A stretch of DNA of 14,786 nucleotides from GCA-2686265 sp036010965 (GTDB lineage: Bacteria; Planctomycetota; UBA1135; GCA-002686595). The notes below the pieces were generated by a model. The model did not search any database. It worked only from the letters and a program-made list of their open reading frames with translations, and was not told where the DNA came from. The stretch's first letter is position 1. Each line of letters opens with the position of its first letter. A program made the translations under genes and the position numbers. The stretch covers positions 1-14,786 of the forward strand of contig DASCMO010000120.1 of the NCBI GenBank assembly GCA_036010965.1, given 5' to 3'. Below are positions 1 through 8,589 of this stretch, in pieces.

Positions 1-81
1 CAGATTTGGCCCGTCTTGACTTGGGAATGTCGGGGCGGGCGCCGCGCCGGAGCTGGAGTGGTGGCCACTGTGAGAATCAGC

Positions 82-86
82 GGGAG
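82..86 (+). promoter_or_regulatory. Ribosome binding site of the giant secreted protein
   Basis: GGGAG lies 7 bases before the ATG at 94. It supports that start over an in-frame upstream start at 16, because the 26 extra residues would be Arg/Gly-rich and would bury the signal peptide. The 93 bases before the gene hold no promoter I can support. Confidence 0.7.
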
Positions 87-93
87 TAAAGCG

Positions 94-3000
94 ATGAAGG
101 TAAGAATGACCATCTCGAGGGCAGTAATAGTGCTCGCCATCATGTCGATGACCTCCTTTGCTGCACACGCGAGCCGCTTCAGGGTGGATGTCGTGGATGG
201 TGATGGAAATGCGGTCTCCGGCTTCCGCTGGCTTCTGGAGGAAGACAACACGCATCCCGTGACACCCGGCGTCCTCATCGATCGCGATGGAGTGGTACCC
301 GCCAACGGGACCACTCCTAACAACACCACGGACACGGGTACCAGTCTCGCCTTCGACTTCCACGCCAGCCACGCGCCGGTCGCGACCGCGACCAACGACG
401 GCCGTGGTCTGCAAGGTGAAACCGATGACGACAACGTGACCGTGACGGACGTTCGAGGCAATGCGAATAATCCGAGGCGCTACTACGTCTCCGTCCTTCC
501 CTACACGGGCTACACCATGGGCGGCGCGCAGGTACTGATCGACGAGAATGGCTTGCAGTCGGAGCCGGTGACGGTCGTCGTGCAGCAGCACCCGCTTCGC
601 ACCGCGCTGATCTCGGTCTTCGTCTTCGAGGACATCGCTCCGCTGAACGGCGCCCCGGATCTGCCGGAGGAGATGGGCCTCGGCGGTACGGACTGGACGG
701 TGGTCTTGTACGAATCGGGCGGTCTCTACGGCGCCTCGGGTGGTCAGGTGTTACAGGATGCCTTCGGCAATCCACTGGGGACAGAGTACGCGTCTGACGA
801 CCCCGATGATATCGAAAACGGTGTTGGTGTGACGTTGGGTGATGGTGTGATCCATCCGGATCCGACGACGGGCGTCGTCGTGGTCAAGAACCTCGTCCCC
901 GCCAAGTACGGCATCCAGATCGTTCCCCCCCCCGGCGAGGGATGGATCCAGACCTCGACGCTCGAGGGCGGCAAGACGGTCGATGCCTGGGTCAAGGCGA
1001 ACGAGCCGACCTACCACGCCGAGTTCGGCCCGCCCGGGCACCACGTCTTCATCGGCTTCGTGAAGGCCGACTTCAATGACGCGGCCGTGCTGAGCGGTGG
1101 CGCCACGCTCACCGGACAGATCACCAATCTGCACACTTCGCGCCCGCCGGACTTCACCTTCTACAGCGGGACGCCCTTCCCGGGCTGCTTCATCGGTCTG
1201 AATGACCTCGCAGTGGGAGAGGGCAGACTCGCACACGTCCAGGCGTGCGACGGGGACAGCGGCTTCGAGATCGCTGACGTCCCCCCCGGTAACTACCAGC
1301 TGGTCGTGTTCGACAAGAACCTCGACATCATCATCGCACTGCTCGGAATCACGGTCGATCCCGACGCTGAAAACTGCAACGACGGACAGTCATGTGACCT
1401 CGCAGAGGTGCCGGTCTTCAACTGGTTCGGCAAGGTCGATGCCTGGGGCTTCTTCGATGCGGACGAGAACGGCTATTGGGACGAGGGCGAAGTTGGCATG
1501 CAGCCCGATAGCACCGCGTTGAACCTGCGCTTCCGAAACGGGCAGGTGTACCAGTCGTTCGGGGTCGACGGCATCGGCAACGCGCCCTTCGACGAGGTCT
1601 TCCCGTTCTTCAATTGGCTGGTCTACGAGTGGGATTTCGGGACTCTCAAGGCGACGGGAGCCACCTTCACGAACGATGACGGGGGTCCGCTGCCGCTCGG
1701 CGAGATCACGACCCCGCAGCCCCAGGTCGGACTTCCCGCCTGCACGGGCCCATTGGGGCCGGAGGAGTGCACCTACGACTCGCTTTCGTCGACGGTGGTC
1801 GGCCCGGCGCTGACCCAGGGTTTCCAATTGATGCTCGGTCAGGCCAACGTCATCGAGTGGGGCAAGGGGCTCTACGGGGCGGATGAGAACGGCGGCATTT
1901 CGGGCCTCGTCATCAACACCGTCACCCGCGCCGAGGATGATCCGCGCTTTGCCGCCAACGAAGAGTGGGAGGCGCTGATTCCCCGCGCCCAGGTCAACCT
2001 GTATCAGGATGATCTGGACGGGGACGGCGAGCGCGTTTTCGGAGGCGACGGGATCGTCGATGACGTGAACGGTAGTGGCGAAGTCGAGTACGCGGACGTC
2101 GATAATCACCCGCTCGGCTGGGGTGATCCGGACTGCGTCAACAATCCCGCGATCCCGGGCAACGAGTGCAACCGCGGCCCCACTGACGTCGATCATGACA
2201 ATGATGGCGACTTCGACCTGGGCGATGCGATCGACGTCACCTGGAGCGATAGCTGGGACGACAACAAGCCCACCGGCTGCCAAGGTGACAACGGAGACGG
2301 CTTCGAGGACCTGGACTGCTTCGATGGGCTCCGCAACTTCAATCAGTCACGCCCCGCCCTGTTCGACGGTGGCTACGCCTTCGGGCCGCGCTACGACTGC
2401 ACGGACGACGGCGGCGGTGGCTGCACCGAGGGCGACTTCCTCGCGCTCGGGGCCGACAGCTTCGGATACCTGAAGAGTGGCCAGTACATCCTGCAGGGCA
2501 TCGCGCCTCCAGGCTATGAACACGTCAAGGAAGAGGACCGGAACATCGACTTCGGCGACCAGGTCATTCCGCAGATTCTGCCGGCCGAGTGCGTCGGCGA
2601 TCTTCGGGAGATTCCCGAGTTCATGAGCATGCAGACCGACTCGAATGGTATCTGCAAGGTAGGGGTGTGCGACCCCGCGCCCTTCGCCGGCGACCAGATC
2701 GCCGACTCGGGCGATGAGCGCCCGCTCTGCGATCGCAAGACGGTCAAGCTCGCCCAGGGGCAGAACGCCGCGCTCGACTTCCACATGTTGACCGAGACGC
2801 CGAAGGCCGCGCGGGTGGTCGGTATCATGCTCGACGATCAGGCGAACGAGTACGACGTGTACTCGCCGAACTTCGGCGAAAAGTGGGCACCGCCGTGGAT
2901 GCCGATCTCGTTCCGCGACTTCGACGGTGTCGAGATCGGTCGGACCTACGGTGACGAGTTCGGTCACTACAACGCGCTGCTTCCCTCCACCTTCACCGCC

Positions 3001-5604
3001 AACGTACCCCTGCCCAGTGGGATGGGTCCCAACATGCTGACTGCGTGCATGAACTCTTCGAATCCGATCCCGAATCCCGAATTCGGGTCGGTTGCCAATG
3101 CGCCCGAGTTCATTCCGGATCCCTACCACAACGATTCGTACAGCCAGTTCTGTTACACGTTCCAGTACATGCCCGGGTCGACGAGCTACCTGGATACGCC
3201 GGTGGTGCCCATCGCCGCTTTCGCGGCTGGCGGGGAGTATCCCGTCGATTGTGAATTCGACACCGGGACGCCGATGATCCACCGGGTCCAACGGGGCCAG
3301 TGGGGCCCCTTCGCGAGCGCGGGCCAGGTCCTCACCATCCGGTCGCTCGGCCAGGTCGAGGTCGACAATCCGGCATACGCAGGAGACGAGGAGGACGAGC
3401 CCCGAACGATTACCCGGGATTACCGCTTCGGGGGTCTAAATTCCGCTGGTAAAGTAGAACTAGTCGACGACAACGGGGATCGGACCGAACTCCTGCCCGT
3501 TGGCAACAACTGGTGGCGACAGAGGCGGATCAGGGCACGGATTCCAAATACCATGGATCCCGGCGCCTACCAGCTGATCGTCACCAAGGGCAATGGGAAT
3601 GCCTCACCCGTAGGCGTAACGGTGACGGTGGCGAATACCGGTTTCCCCACAAACCGGAACCCGGTCAACGGCAATCGGCCCATCCGGGTGCCGAAGGACC
3701 ATCCGACCATCCAGGCAGCCATCGACGCGGCAGTGCCCGGCGATCTGATCCTGGTGGCCCCCGGTGTCTACGAGGAGCTGGTGGTCATGTACAAGCCCGT
3801 GGCCCTACAGGGCTGGGGAGCAGGTTCAGTCACCATCAACGGGCTGAAATTCCCTGCCGAGAAGCTCCAGGACTGGCGCGACAAGCTGGATGTGTTGTTC
3901 GGCCCAGGCAGCGGCAACGTCTTCCCCAATGGTCTGAACGGAACCAACTACGACCTGCTGCCCGGTCAGGAGAGTGGCTTCGGCATCATGGATAACGAGG
4001 CTGAAGCCTTCACCAATGCCGGTGAGGGGCCCGTCGTCCTCGTGTTGGCGCACCGTGGTGACGCCAAGCTGAACAGCTTCACGCAGGCGCTTCGTCCGCG
4101 CATCGACGGATTCACCCTCACCGGTGCCGATGCTGCCGGCGCTGTGTTCGCCAACGGCTATGCGGACTGGCTGCAGGTCAGCAACAATCGGATCGTCTCC
4201 AACGCCGGCTGGCAAAGCGGCGGCATTCGGGTCGGTCATGCGGACCTCGTCAACGAGACCGAGGACGGGCTCGTCTACAGCGATGGCCAGAATGACAACA
4301 TCCGAATCCATCACAACCAGATCGTGCGCAACGGCGCGATCGGTGGACAAGTCACCGGGGCCGGCGGCGGCGTCTCGCTCTTCACGGGCGCCGACAACTA
4401 CAGAGTCGAGGACAACCTGATCTGTGGCAACTTCGTCCTGACGGACGGTGCGGGTGTGGGCCACAAGGGGCTGAGCGACAACGGGTTGATCGAGGACAAT
4501 CTCATCCTCTTCAATCAGTCCTTCAATCAGGGCAGGACGGTATCTGGCGGTGGCGTCTACATCGGCGGCTTGCCGTCGCTGGCGGTCGGTGGGGGCGTTA
4601 CCCCGGGCTCTGGCTCTGTCGAGATCATTGGCAACCTGATCCAGGGCAACCAGACCGGCGCTGGCGATGGCGCCGGCATCCGGACCGCGTTCGTGAACGG
4701 TCAGGATGTGGTTGACAGTCCTGACGACACGGCCCCGTGGTACTCCATCGACATCTTCAACAACATGATCGTGAACAACGTCGCCGGGCTGGCGGGCGGT
4801 GGCATCTCGCTGCAGGACACCGTGAAGCTTCGGATCACGAACAACACGATCGCCAACAACGACAGCACCGCAACCGCGGGCGAGGCCTTCTCGGGCGATG
4901 CCAACCAGTCCAATCCGCAGCCAGCGGGCGTGGTGTCGCGCGCGCACAGTGGCAACTTGATCGCCGCCCTGGCGGCGGTCAGCGGCGCGGGCAATTGGGC
5001 GACACGGGACTACTCGCAGCCGCGTCTGTTCCACAACAACATCATCTGGCACAATCGATCGTTCTTCTTCTTCGTCGATCCCGGCACGCATCCGGACTCG
5101 TTCGGCTTGTGTCCCGGTGTCGATGTCGGCACCCTCGCCTGCCCAGGTGGAAGCACTCCGGTCTACGACGATCTGGCAGTGGAGGGGTCGGCTGGGGCAG
5201 GGCTGGCGCCGAGGTATACGGTGTTCTCCCTCGACTACAGTGGCCCAGGGGCCCTGAATGGGACCAACAAGCTCGAGAGCGATGCAGGGTTCATCGCGGG
5301 CTACGTAAACGGAGAGCGGAGCAAGACCATCACCTTCCCCGATTTCACCAGCTCCATTGAGGCGCAGCCGGCCTTCGACGAGGGCGGCAACTTCATCGAT
5401 GTCCGCTTCGGGCCGCTGTCGGTGAACGTGGACGCCCCCCTGGCGGGCGAGCCTTCCGACTACCACCTCGACACCGGACTGCCTTCGCCGGCGATCGGGA
5501 TGGCGGACACGAAGGGCAATACGGCCCTGCAGAACGACATCGATGGGGATACCAGAACGACACCTTGGGATAGCGGTGCCGACGAGATCACGTGGGCACC
5601 CTAG
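94..5604 (+). CDS. Giant secreted beta-helix protein with calcium-type loops
   Basis: This is a predicted 1836-residue exported protein of unknown function, probably an extracellular or cell-surface structural protein. A Sec signal peptide (residues 1-26, ending AHA) is followed by Asp/Gly/Asn-rich beta-sandwich-like segments resembling SdrD-B or carboxypeptidase-regulatory modules (for example FEIADVPPGNYQLVVFD). Dockerin/EF-hand-like aspartate loops occur near residues 455-467 (DADENGYWDEGE), 639-660 (DDLDGDGE...DGIVDDVNGSGE) and 700-712 (DHDNDGDFDLGD). An IPT/TIG-like domain spans about 1077-1185. From about 1198 (VPKDHPTIQAAIDAA..GD.I.VAPGVYEE) a right-handed parallel beta-helix runs to about 1650, with at least eight N-x-I-x-x-N rungs such as VSNNRIVSN, IHHNQIVRN, VEDNLICGN and ITNNTIANN. 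The C-terminus (DIDGDTR...WDSGADE) is a common ending of such helices. I see no copper motif, catalytic triad, sortase signal or PEP-CTERM tail. Leading the oxidase genes suggests a matrix, adhesion or scaffold role, which is inference. Export and the helix are well supported. Confidence 0.85.
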   Translation: MKVRMTISRAVIVLAIMSMTSFAAHASRFRVDVVDGDGNAVSGFRWLLEEDNTHPVTPGVLIDRDGVVPANGTTPNNTTDTGTSLAFDFHASHAPVATATNDGRGLQGETDDDNVTVTDVRGNANNPRRYYVSVLPYTGYTMGGAQVLIDENGLQSEPVTVVVQQHPLRTALISVFVFEDIAPLNGAPDLPEEMGLGGTDWTVVLYESGGLYGASGGQVLQDAFGNPLGTEYASDDPDDIENGVGVTLGDGVIHPDPTTGVVVVKNLVPAKYGIQIVPPPGEGWIQTSTLEGGKTVDAWVKANEPTYHAEFGPPGHHVFIGFVKADFNDAAVLSGGATLTGQITNLHTSRPPDFTFYSGTPFPGCFIGLNDLAVGEGRLAHVQACDGDSGFEIADVPPGNYQLVVFDKNLDIIIALLGITVDPDAENCNDGQSCDLAEVPVFNWFGKVDAWGFFDADENGYWDEGEVGMQPDSTALNLRFRNGQVYQSFGVDGIGNAPFDEVFPFFNWLVYEWDFGTLKATGATFTNDDGGPLPLGEITTPQPQVGLPACTGPLGPEECTYDSLSSTVVGPALTQGFQLMLGQANVIEWGKGLYGADENGGISGLVINTVTRAEDDPRFAANEEWEALIPRAQVNLYQDDLDGDGERVFGGDGIVDDVNGSGEVEYADVDNHPLGWGDPDCVNNPAIPGNECNRGPTDVDHDNDGDFDLGDAIDVTWSDSWDDNKPTGCQGDNGDGFEDLDCFDGLRNFNQSRPALFDGGYAFGPRYDCTDDGGGGCTEGDFLALGADSFGYLKSGQYILQGIAPPGYEHVKEEDRNIDFGDQVIPQILPAECVGDLREIPEFMSMQTDSNGICKVGVCDPAPFAGDQIADSGDERPLCDRKTVKLAQGQNAALDFHMLTETPKAARVVGIMLDDQANEYDVYSPNFGEKWAPPWMPISFRDFDGVEIGRTYGDEFGHYNALLPSTFTANVPLPSGMGPNMLTACMNSSNPIPNPEFGSVANAPEFIPDPYHNDSYSQFCYTFQYMPGSTSYLDTPVVPIAAFAAGGEYPVDCEFDTGTPMIHRVQRGQWGPFASAGQVLTIRSLGQVEVDNPAYAGDEEDEPRTITRDYRFGGLNSAGKVELVDDNGDRTELLPVGNNWWRQRRIRARIPNTMDPGAYQLIVTKGNGNASPVGVTVTVANTGFPTNRNPVNGNRPIRVPKDHPTIQAAIDAAVPGDLILVAPGVYEELVVMYKPVALQGWGAGSVTINGLKFPAEKLQDWRDKLDVLFGPGSGNVFPNGLNGTNYDLLPGQESGFGIMDNEAEAFTNAGEGPVVLVLAHRGDAKLNSFTQALRPRIDGFTLTGADAAGAVFANGYADWLQVSNNRIVSNAGWQSGGIRVGHADLVNETEDGLVYSDGQNDNIRIHHNQIVRNGAIGGQVTGAGGGVSLFTGADNYRVEDNLICGNFVLTDGAGVGHKGLSDNGLIEDNLILFNQSFNQGRTVSGGGVYIGGLPSLAVGGGVTPGSGSVEIIGNLIQGNQTGAGDGAGIRTAFVNGQDVVDSPDDTAPWYSIDIFNNMIVNNVAGLAGGGISLQDTVKLRITNNTIANNDSTATAGEAFSGDANQSNPQPAGVVSRAHSGNLIAALAAVSGAGNWATRDYSQPRLFHNNIIWHNRSFFFFVDPGTHPDSFGLCPGVDVGTLACPGGSTPVYDDLAVEGSAGAGLAPRYTVFSLDYSGPGALNGTNKLESDAGFIAGYVNGERSKTITFPDFTSSIEAQPAFDEGGNFIDVRFGPLSVNVDAPLAGEPSDYHLDTGLPSPAIGMADTKGNTALQNDIDGDTRTTPWDSGADEITWAP

Positions 5605-5620
5605 GGAACCAGTGAGTGTG

Positions 5621-5644
5621 CGGCGCCGGCAGCTGCCGGCGCCG
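5621..5644. repeat. Perfect 24-base GC-only-arm palindrome between genes 1 and 2
   Basis: The left half CGGCGCCGGCAG is the exact reverse complement of the right half CTGCCGGCGCCG. As RNA it folds into a stem of about 10 base pairs with an AGCT loop, ending 5 bases before the AGGAGGAG ribosome binding site of the next gene. No U-run follows, so it does not look like an intrinsic terminator. It could be an intra-operonic mRNA-stability or processing hairpin, or a protein-binding site. Confidence 0.85.
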
Positions 5645-5664
5645 ACCGCAGGAGGAGTGAGACC

Positions 5665-7032
5665 ATGAAGAGCTTTATGCGGCATGCCCTCGTAGCCACG
5701 CTTGCACTTGGATTCATCGGAGTGGCTGGTGGCCCTGCGGCTGCCGGGACCTTCATCCAATGTCCAGGTGACACCGACATCCCCCTCGATGGCGTGCCGG
5801 ACGTCCCCGTGTGCCCGGGCGACGTGCCCTGCTTGACCCCCGACGACCCCGACCGTCGGGATGTCAAGTGCGCGCACCTGACCGCCGGGGATGGCTTTAC
5901 GACGATGGCCGATGGCCGCCGGCTGTACATGTTCGGCTACGCCAACGTGACGGGCGTGTCAGAACCGCTGGTCATGAGCGCCGGGGAGATGGCACACGCA
6001 AGTGCGGCGCCGACGTTGGTGATGGACGAGGGGCAGGAGTTCTACCTCACCCTCACGAACGTGGGCATGCAGATCCGCCCCGATCTCTTCGATGCGCACA
6101 CCGTACACTTTCACGGCTTTCCCAACGCCTCGATCATCTTCGACGGCGTCCCGGAAAACTCGATCTCGATCAATCAGGGATCGAGCCAGACCTACTACTA
6201 CAATCTCAAAGATCCCGGGACGTACATGTACCACTGCCACGTCGAGGCCACCGAGCACATGCAGATGGGGATGATCGGCAATTTGTGGGTGCGCCCCGCG
6301 CAGAACAAGCTGCCCCACGGAACTGATCTCGGCGGTTACATACACATCAACCCGGACAACTACGCCGGCAATACCCACCCGGCTCTCGACGACGCAACCG
6401 ACGGCTCCATGTACGCGTACAACGATGGCGACGCGGCGACACGCTACGACGTGGAGTTCCCAATTCAGATCACCTCCTGGGATTCCGCGTTCCACCAGGC
6501 CAGCGAGGACGTCCAGCCGCTGCCCTTTGCGGGGATGGAGGACGACTACGGCCTGCTGAACGGACGCGGCTATCCGGAGAGCGCCGATCCGCGGGGGCTC
6601 GATTTTACCGCTACGCCCGGCAGCGGTGCGAACCCCGGCAATACGGAGTCGCCGTTCGGGCACCTTCAGACCTCACAGCCGGTCAGCACGCTGGTCACCG
6701 TGGATAAGTCTGGGGGCGAGGTACTGGTCCTGCTGCGCATGAACAATGTCAGCATCACCCGATCCTTCACGCTGGCGACTACGCTCGGCGTGCCGATGAA
6801 GGTGGTCGGCATTGATCAGCGCATGCTGCGCGGTGGGGGTCTTCCCGACGGCGAGGACTACATGTACGACACCAACTCCGTCCAGATGCTCGGTGGCGAG
6901 ACAGTCGATGTGATCATCGACGTCACGGACGTACCGACGGGCACGTACTTTCTGTACTCGACCGATCTCAACTACCTGAGCAATGACGCGGAAGACTTCG
7001 GTGGCGTCATGACCGAGATCATCATCAACTAG
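5665..7032 (+). CDS. Two-domain multicopper-oxidase-like protein with the type-1 copper site
   Basis: This is a 455-residue secreted cupredoxin protein with a signal peptide (residues 1-27, ending AAA). The N-terminal domain carries an HxxHxH motif (H145, H148, H150 in HTVHFHGF) and HCHVEATEHMQMGM (H190, C191, H192, H198, M203). These match the HxxHxH and HCH motifs of multicopper oxidases: C191, H198 and M203 would bind type-1 copper, and the other histidines would join a trinuclear cluster. The T1 His and Met are two residues further from the Cys than in laccases. The second domain, after the MCO-like LLNGRGYPES segment, has lost its ligands: VGIDQRML (about 382-389) and FLYSTDL (429-435) stand where copper motifs are expected. 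The protein therefore cannot complete a trinuclear site alone. The start is fixed by AGGAGGAG at 5650-5657. It probably works with the next MCO-like gene. Family assignment is firm; the substrate is unknown. Confidence 0.9.
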   Translation: MKSFMRHALVATLALGFIGVAGGPAAAGTFIQCPGDTDIPLDGVPDVPVCPGDVPCLTPDDPDRRDVKCAHLTAGDGFTTMADGRRLYMFGYANVTGVSEPLVMSAGEMAHASAAPTLVMDEGQEFYLTLTNVGMQIRPDLFDAHTVHFHGFPNASIIFDGVPENSISINQGSSQTYYYNLKDPGTYMYHCHVEATEHMQMGMIGNLWVRPAQNKLPHGTDLGGYIHINPDNYAGNTHPALDDATDGSMYAYNDGDAATRYDVEFPIQITSWDSAFHQASEDVQPLPFAGMEDDYGLLNGRGYPESADPRGLDFTATPGSGANPGNTESPFGHLQTSQPVSTLVTVDKSGGEVLVLLRMNNVSITRSFTLATTLGVPMKVVGIDQRMLRGGGLPDGEDYMYDTNSVQMLGGETVDVIIDVTDVPTGTYFLYSTDLNYLSNDAEDFGGVMTEIIIN

Positions 7033-7057
7033 CCACGCCGGACCTGGGCAAGCAATT

Positions 7058-7062
7058 GGGAG
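7058..7062 (+). promoter_or_regulatory. Ribosome binding site of the second MCO-like gene
   Basis: GGGAG lies 8 bases before the ATG at 7071 and sets that start. An in-frame TTG at 7056 would sit on top of this site, so it is unlikely to be used. Confidence 0.65.
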
Positions 7063-7070
7063 AAGAGCTC

Positions 7071-8525
7071 ATGAGAGAACGAATGATCGAGCCGAGGCAG
7101 GTGCTTGTGGGTCTGATCGTGGCATTGTGGTCGCTCGCGACGACACCCGCGCAGGCGGAGCTGGGCGTGATCGACGGGATCACCGGGACTACCTTCAACC
7201 TGTCCGCGGGCGAAGCCCGCGTCTCCACTCCGGACGGCGATAGCCTGCTGATCTGGGGCTACGGACCGCCGGGCGCTCCGCAATACCCGGGCCCCACGCT
7301 GATCGTGAATCAGGGCGATTTGGTCACGATCAATCTCACCAACACCGACCTGCCGCGGGCGACGTCGATCGTGTTTCCGGGGCAGGGAGACGATGCGGCG
7401 ACACCGGCAGACGAGAGCGTGACGGCGATTGGCGGGACGTGTCCCGGCGCGAGCGGGTGTCCGGCGACCGAGCTGCTGACGGAGGAGGTCGCGGTGGGCG
7501 GAGGCACGGTCACCTACACCTTCAGGGCGACGCACGCCGGCACCTATATGTACCACAGCGGCACGAACATCGAGCTGCAGGTCGAGATGGGGCTGTTCGG
7601 TGCGATCATCGTGCGGCCCACCGGCTTCAATCACGCAGATCGAGCGACGCGGACCGCGTACGGCCATCCGGACAGCGCCTACGTTTCAGAGTACATGTAC
7701 ATGATGAGCGAGATGGACCCGGTCGTGCACCAGATGGTGGACGGGGGGTTTTACACTGACATCGACATGACGACCTACGCTCCGCGCCTGTGGTTCCTCA
7801 ACGGCCGGGCGGCACCCGATACGTTGTACTACAAGTCGTTGGCTCCCTACACGCAGTCCGTTCCGTGGTTGCCCCATCAGCCCTACAACGCGCTGCCGAT
7901 CACCCATCCCGGTGAGAAGGTGCTGGTGCGCTTCCTCGCTGCCAGCCACCACATCCACCCGCCTCACTTGCACGGCAACAACTGGGAAGAGATCGCCATC
8001 GATGGGCGCTTGCTCACCACCACACCGGAAGATCAAGGCGCGAGCGGCGCGGGGCCGGATCTGAGCCGGTCTGGCAACACGCTCGCCACGGCACCGCTCA
8101 AGACCTACGATGCGCTCTGGGATTGGACCGGAGAGGATCTCGGCTGGGACATCTACGGCACTGAAGCCGACGGTCTCGCCCACACTTGCGACGGGTCAAC
8201 GGATCCGACCCCGCCCTCCCCGGGCGATCCGGACCTTCGCTTCGATTCCGTCAGTCACGAGTACTGCCCGGATCACGGCAAGTCGCTTCCGGTGGTCCTG
8301 CCCGAGTTTCAGGATCTGATGCTCGGCGCGTTCTGGAGCGGCACGCCCTTTCTAGGGGCTCTTGGCGATCTGCCGCCGGGTGAAGGCGGCCTGAATATCG
8401 CAGGCGGCTTGTACCACATCTGGCACTCGCACAGCGAAGTCGAGTTGGTCAATAACGGCGTGTTTCCGGGTGGCATCCTGACGTTCTGCGTCGTCTTGCC
8501 CCGCGGCGTATTGCCCTTCCCGTGA
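7071..8525 (+). CDS. Multicopper-oxidase-like protein with HxxHxH and HSH, no type-1 site
   Basis: This is a 484-residue secreted protein with a signal peptide (residues 1-29, ending AQA) and two cupredoxin-like domains. The N-terminal domain is degenerate: TSIVFPGQ stands where HxH is expected, and YMYHSGTNIELQVEMGL (H162, S163, G164) where HCH...H...M is expected. The linker keeps the MCO-like LWFLNGRAAPDT. The C-terminal domain carries HHIHPPHLHG (H296, H299, H301) and YHIWHSHSEVELVNNGVFPGG (H449, H452, H454). This gives trinuclear-type histidines, but serine replaces the type-1 cysteine. It therefore has half of an MCO active site, complementary to the protein encoded just upstream, 38 bases away. 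A heteromeric oxidase made from the two is my inference. Alternatives are a copper-binding accessory protein or a type-2-copper protein. Family assignment is firm; an independent catalytic role is doubtful. Confidence 0.88.
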   Translation: MRERMIEPRQVLVGLIVALWSLATTPAQAELGVIDGITGTTFNLSAGEARVSTPDGDSLLIWGYGPPGAPQYPGPTLIVNQGDLVTINLTNTDLPRATSIVFPGQGDDAATPADESVTAIGGTCPGASGCPATELLTEEVAVGGGTVTYTFRATHAGTYMYHSGTNIELQVEMGLFGAIIVRPTGFNHADRATRTAYGHPDSAYVSEYMYMMSEMDPVVHQMVDGGFYTDIDMTTYAPRLWFLNGRAAPDTLYYKSLAPYTQSVPWLPHQPYNALPITHPGEKVLVRFLAASHHIHPPHLHGNNWEEIAIDGRLLTTTPEDQGASGAGPDLSRSGNTLATAPLKTYDALWDWTGEDLGWDIYGTEADGLAHTCDGSTDPTPPSPGDPDLRFDSVSHEYCPDHGKSLPVVLPEFQDLMLGAFWSGTPFLGALGDLPPGEGGLNIAGGLYHIWHSHSEVELVNNGVFPGGILTFCVVLPRGVLPFP

Positions 8526-8577
8526 GGACCATGGCATGCAAAGTCATAGTGAAGCCAATGCGGTTGGAACTCATGAC

Positions 8578-8582
8578 AGGAG
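8578..8582 (+). promoter_or_regulatory. Ribosome binding site of the third MCO-like gene
   Basis: AGGAG lies 7 bases before the ATG at 8590. It favours that start over the in-frame ATG at 8536, which would add 18 polar residues before the signal peptide. The adjacent ATG at 8593 is also possible. Confidence 0.65.
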
Positions 8583-8589
8583 TGGAACG

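Noticed and set aside
16..44. TTGACT at 16-21 as a -35 promoter box
   Set aside because: No acceptable -10 hexamer lies 16-18 bases downstream; that stretch is GC-only. A single hexamer is not enough to call a promoter.
1390..3291. Two long minus-strand frames (297 and 314 residues)
   Set aside because: Both mirror the codon structure of the plus-strand gene and show no ribosome binding site, signal peptide or domain of their own.
5621..5644. Palindrome as an intrinsic terminator
   Set aside because: The hairpin is strong but is followed by ACCGCAGGAGG and not by a U-tract, and the next gene's ribosome binding site begins almost at once.
3826..5877. 683-residue open frame on the minus strand
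   Set aside because: It lies opposite the beta-helix part of the giant gene, whose repeats and family motifs are clear on the plus strand. The minus translation is Arg/Val/Asp-rich with no recognisable motif, as expected for antisense frames in GC-rich DNA.
7056..7070. TTG start for the second MCO-like gene
   Set aside because: It would overlap the only good ribosome binding site; the ATG at 7071 is correctly spaced and gives a normal signal peptide.
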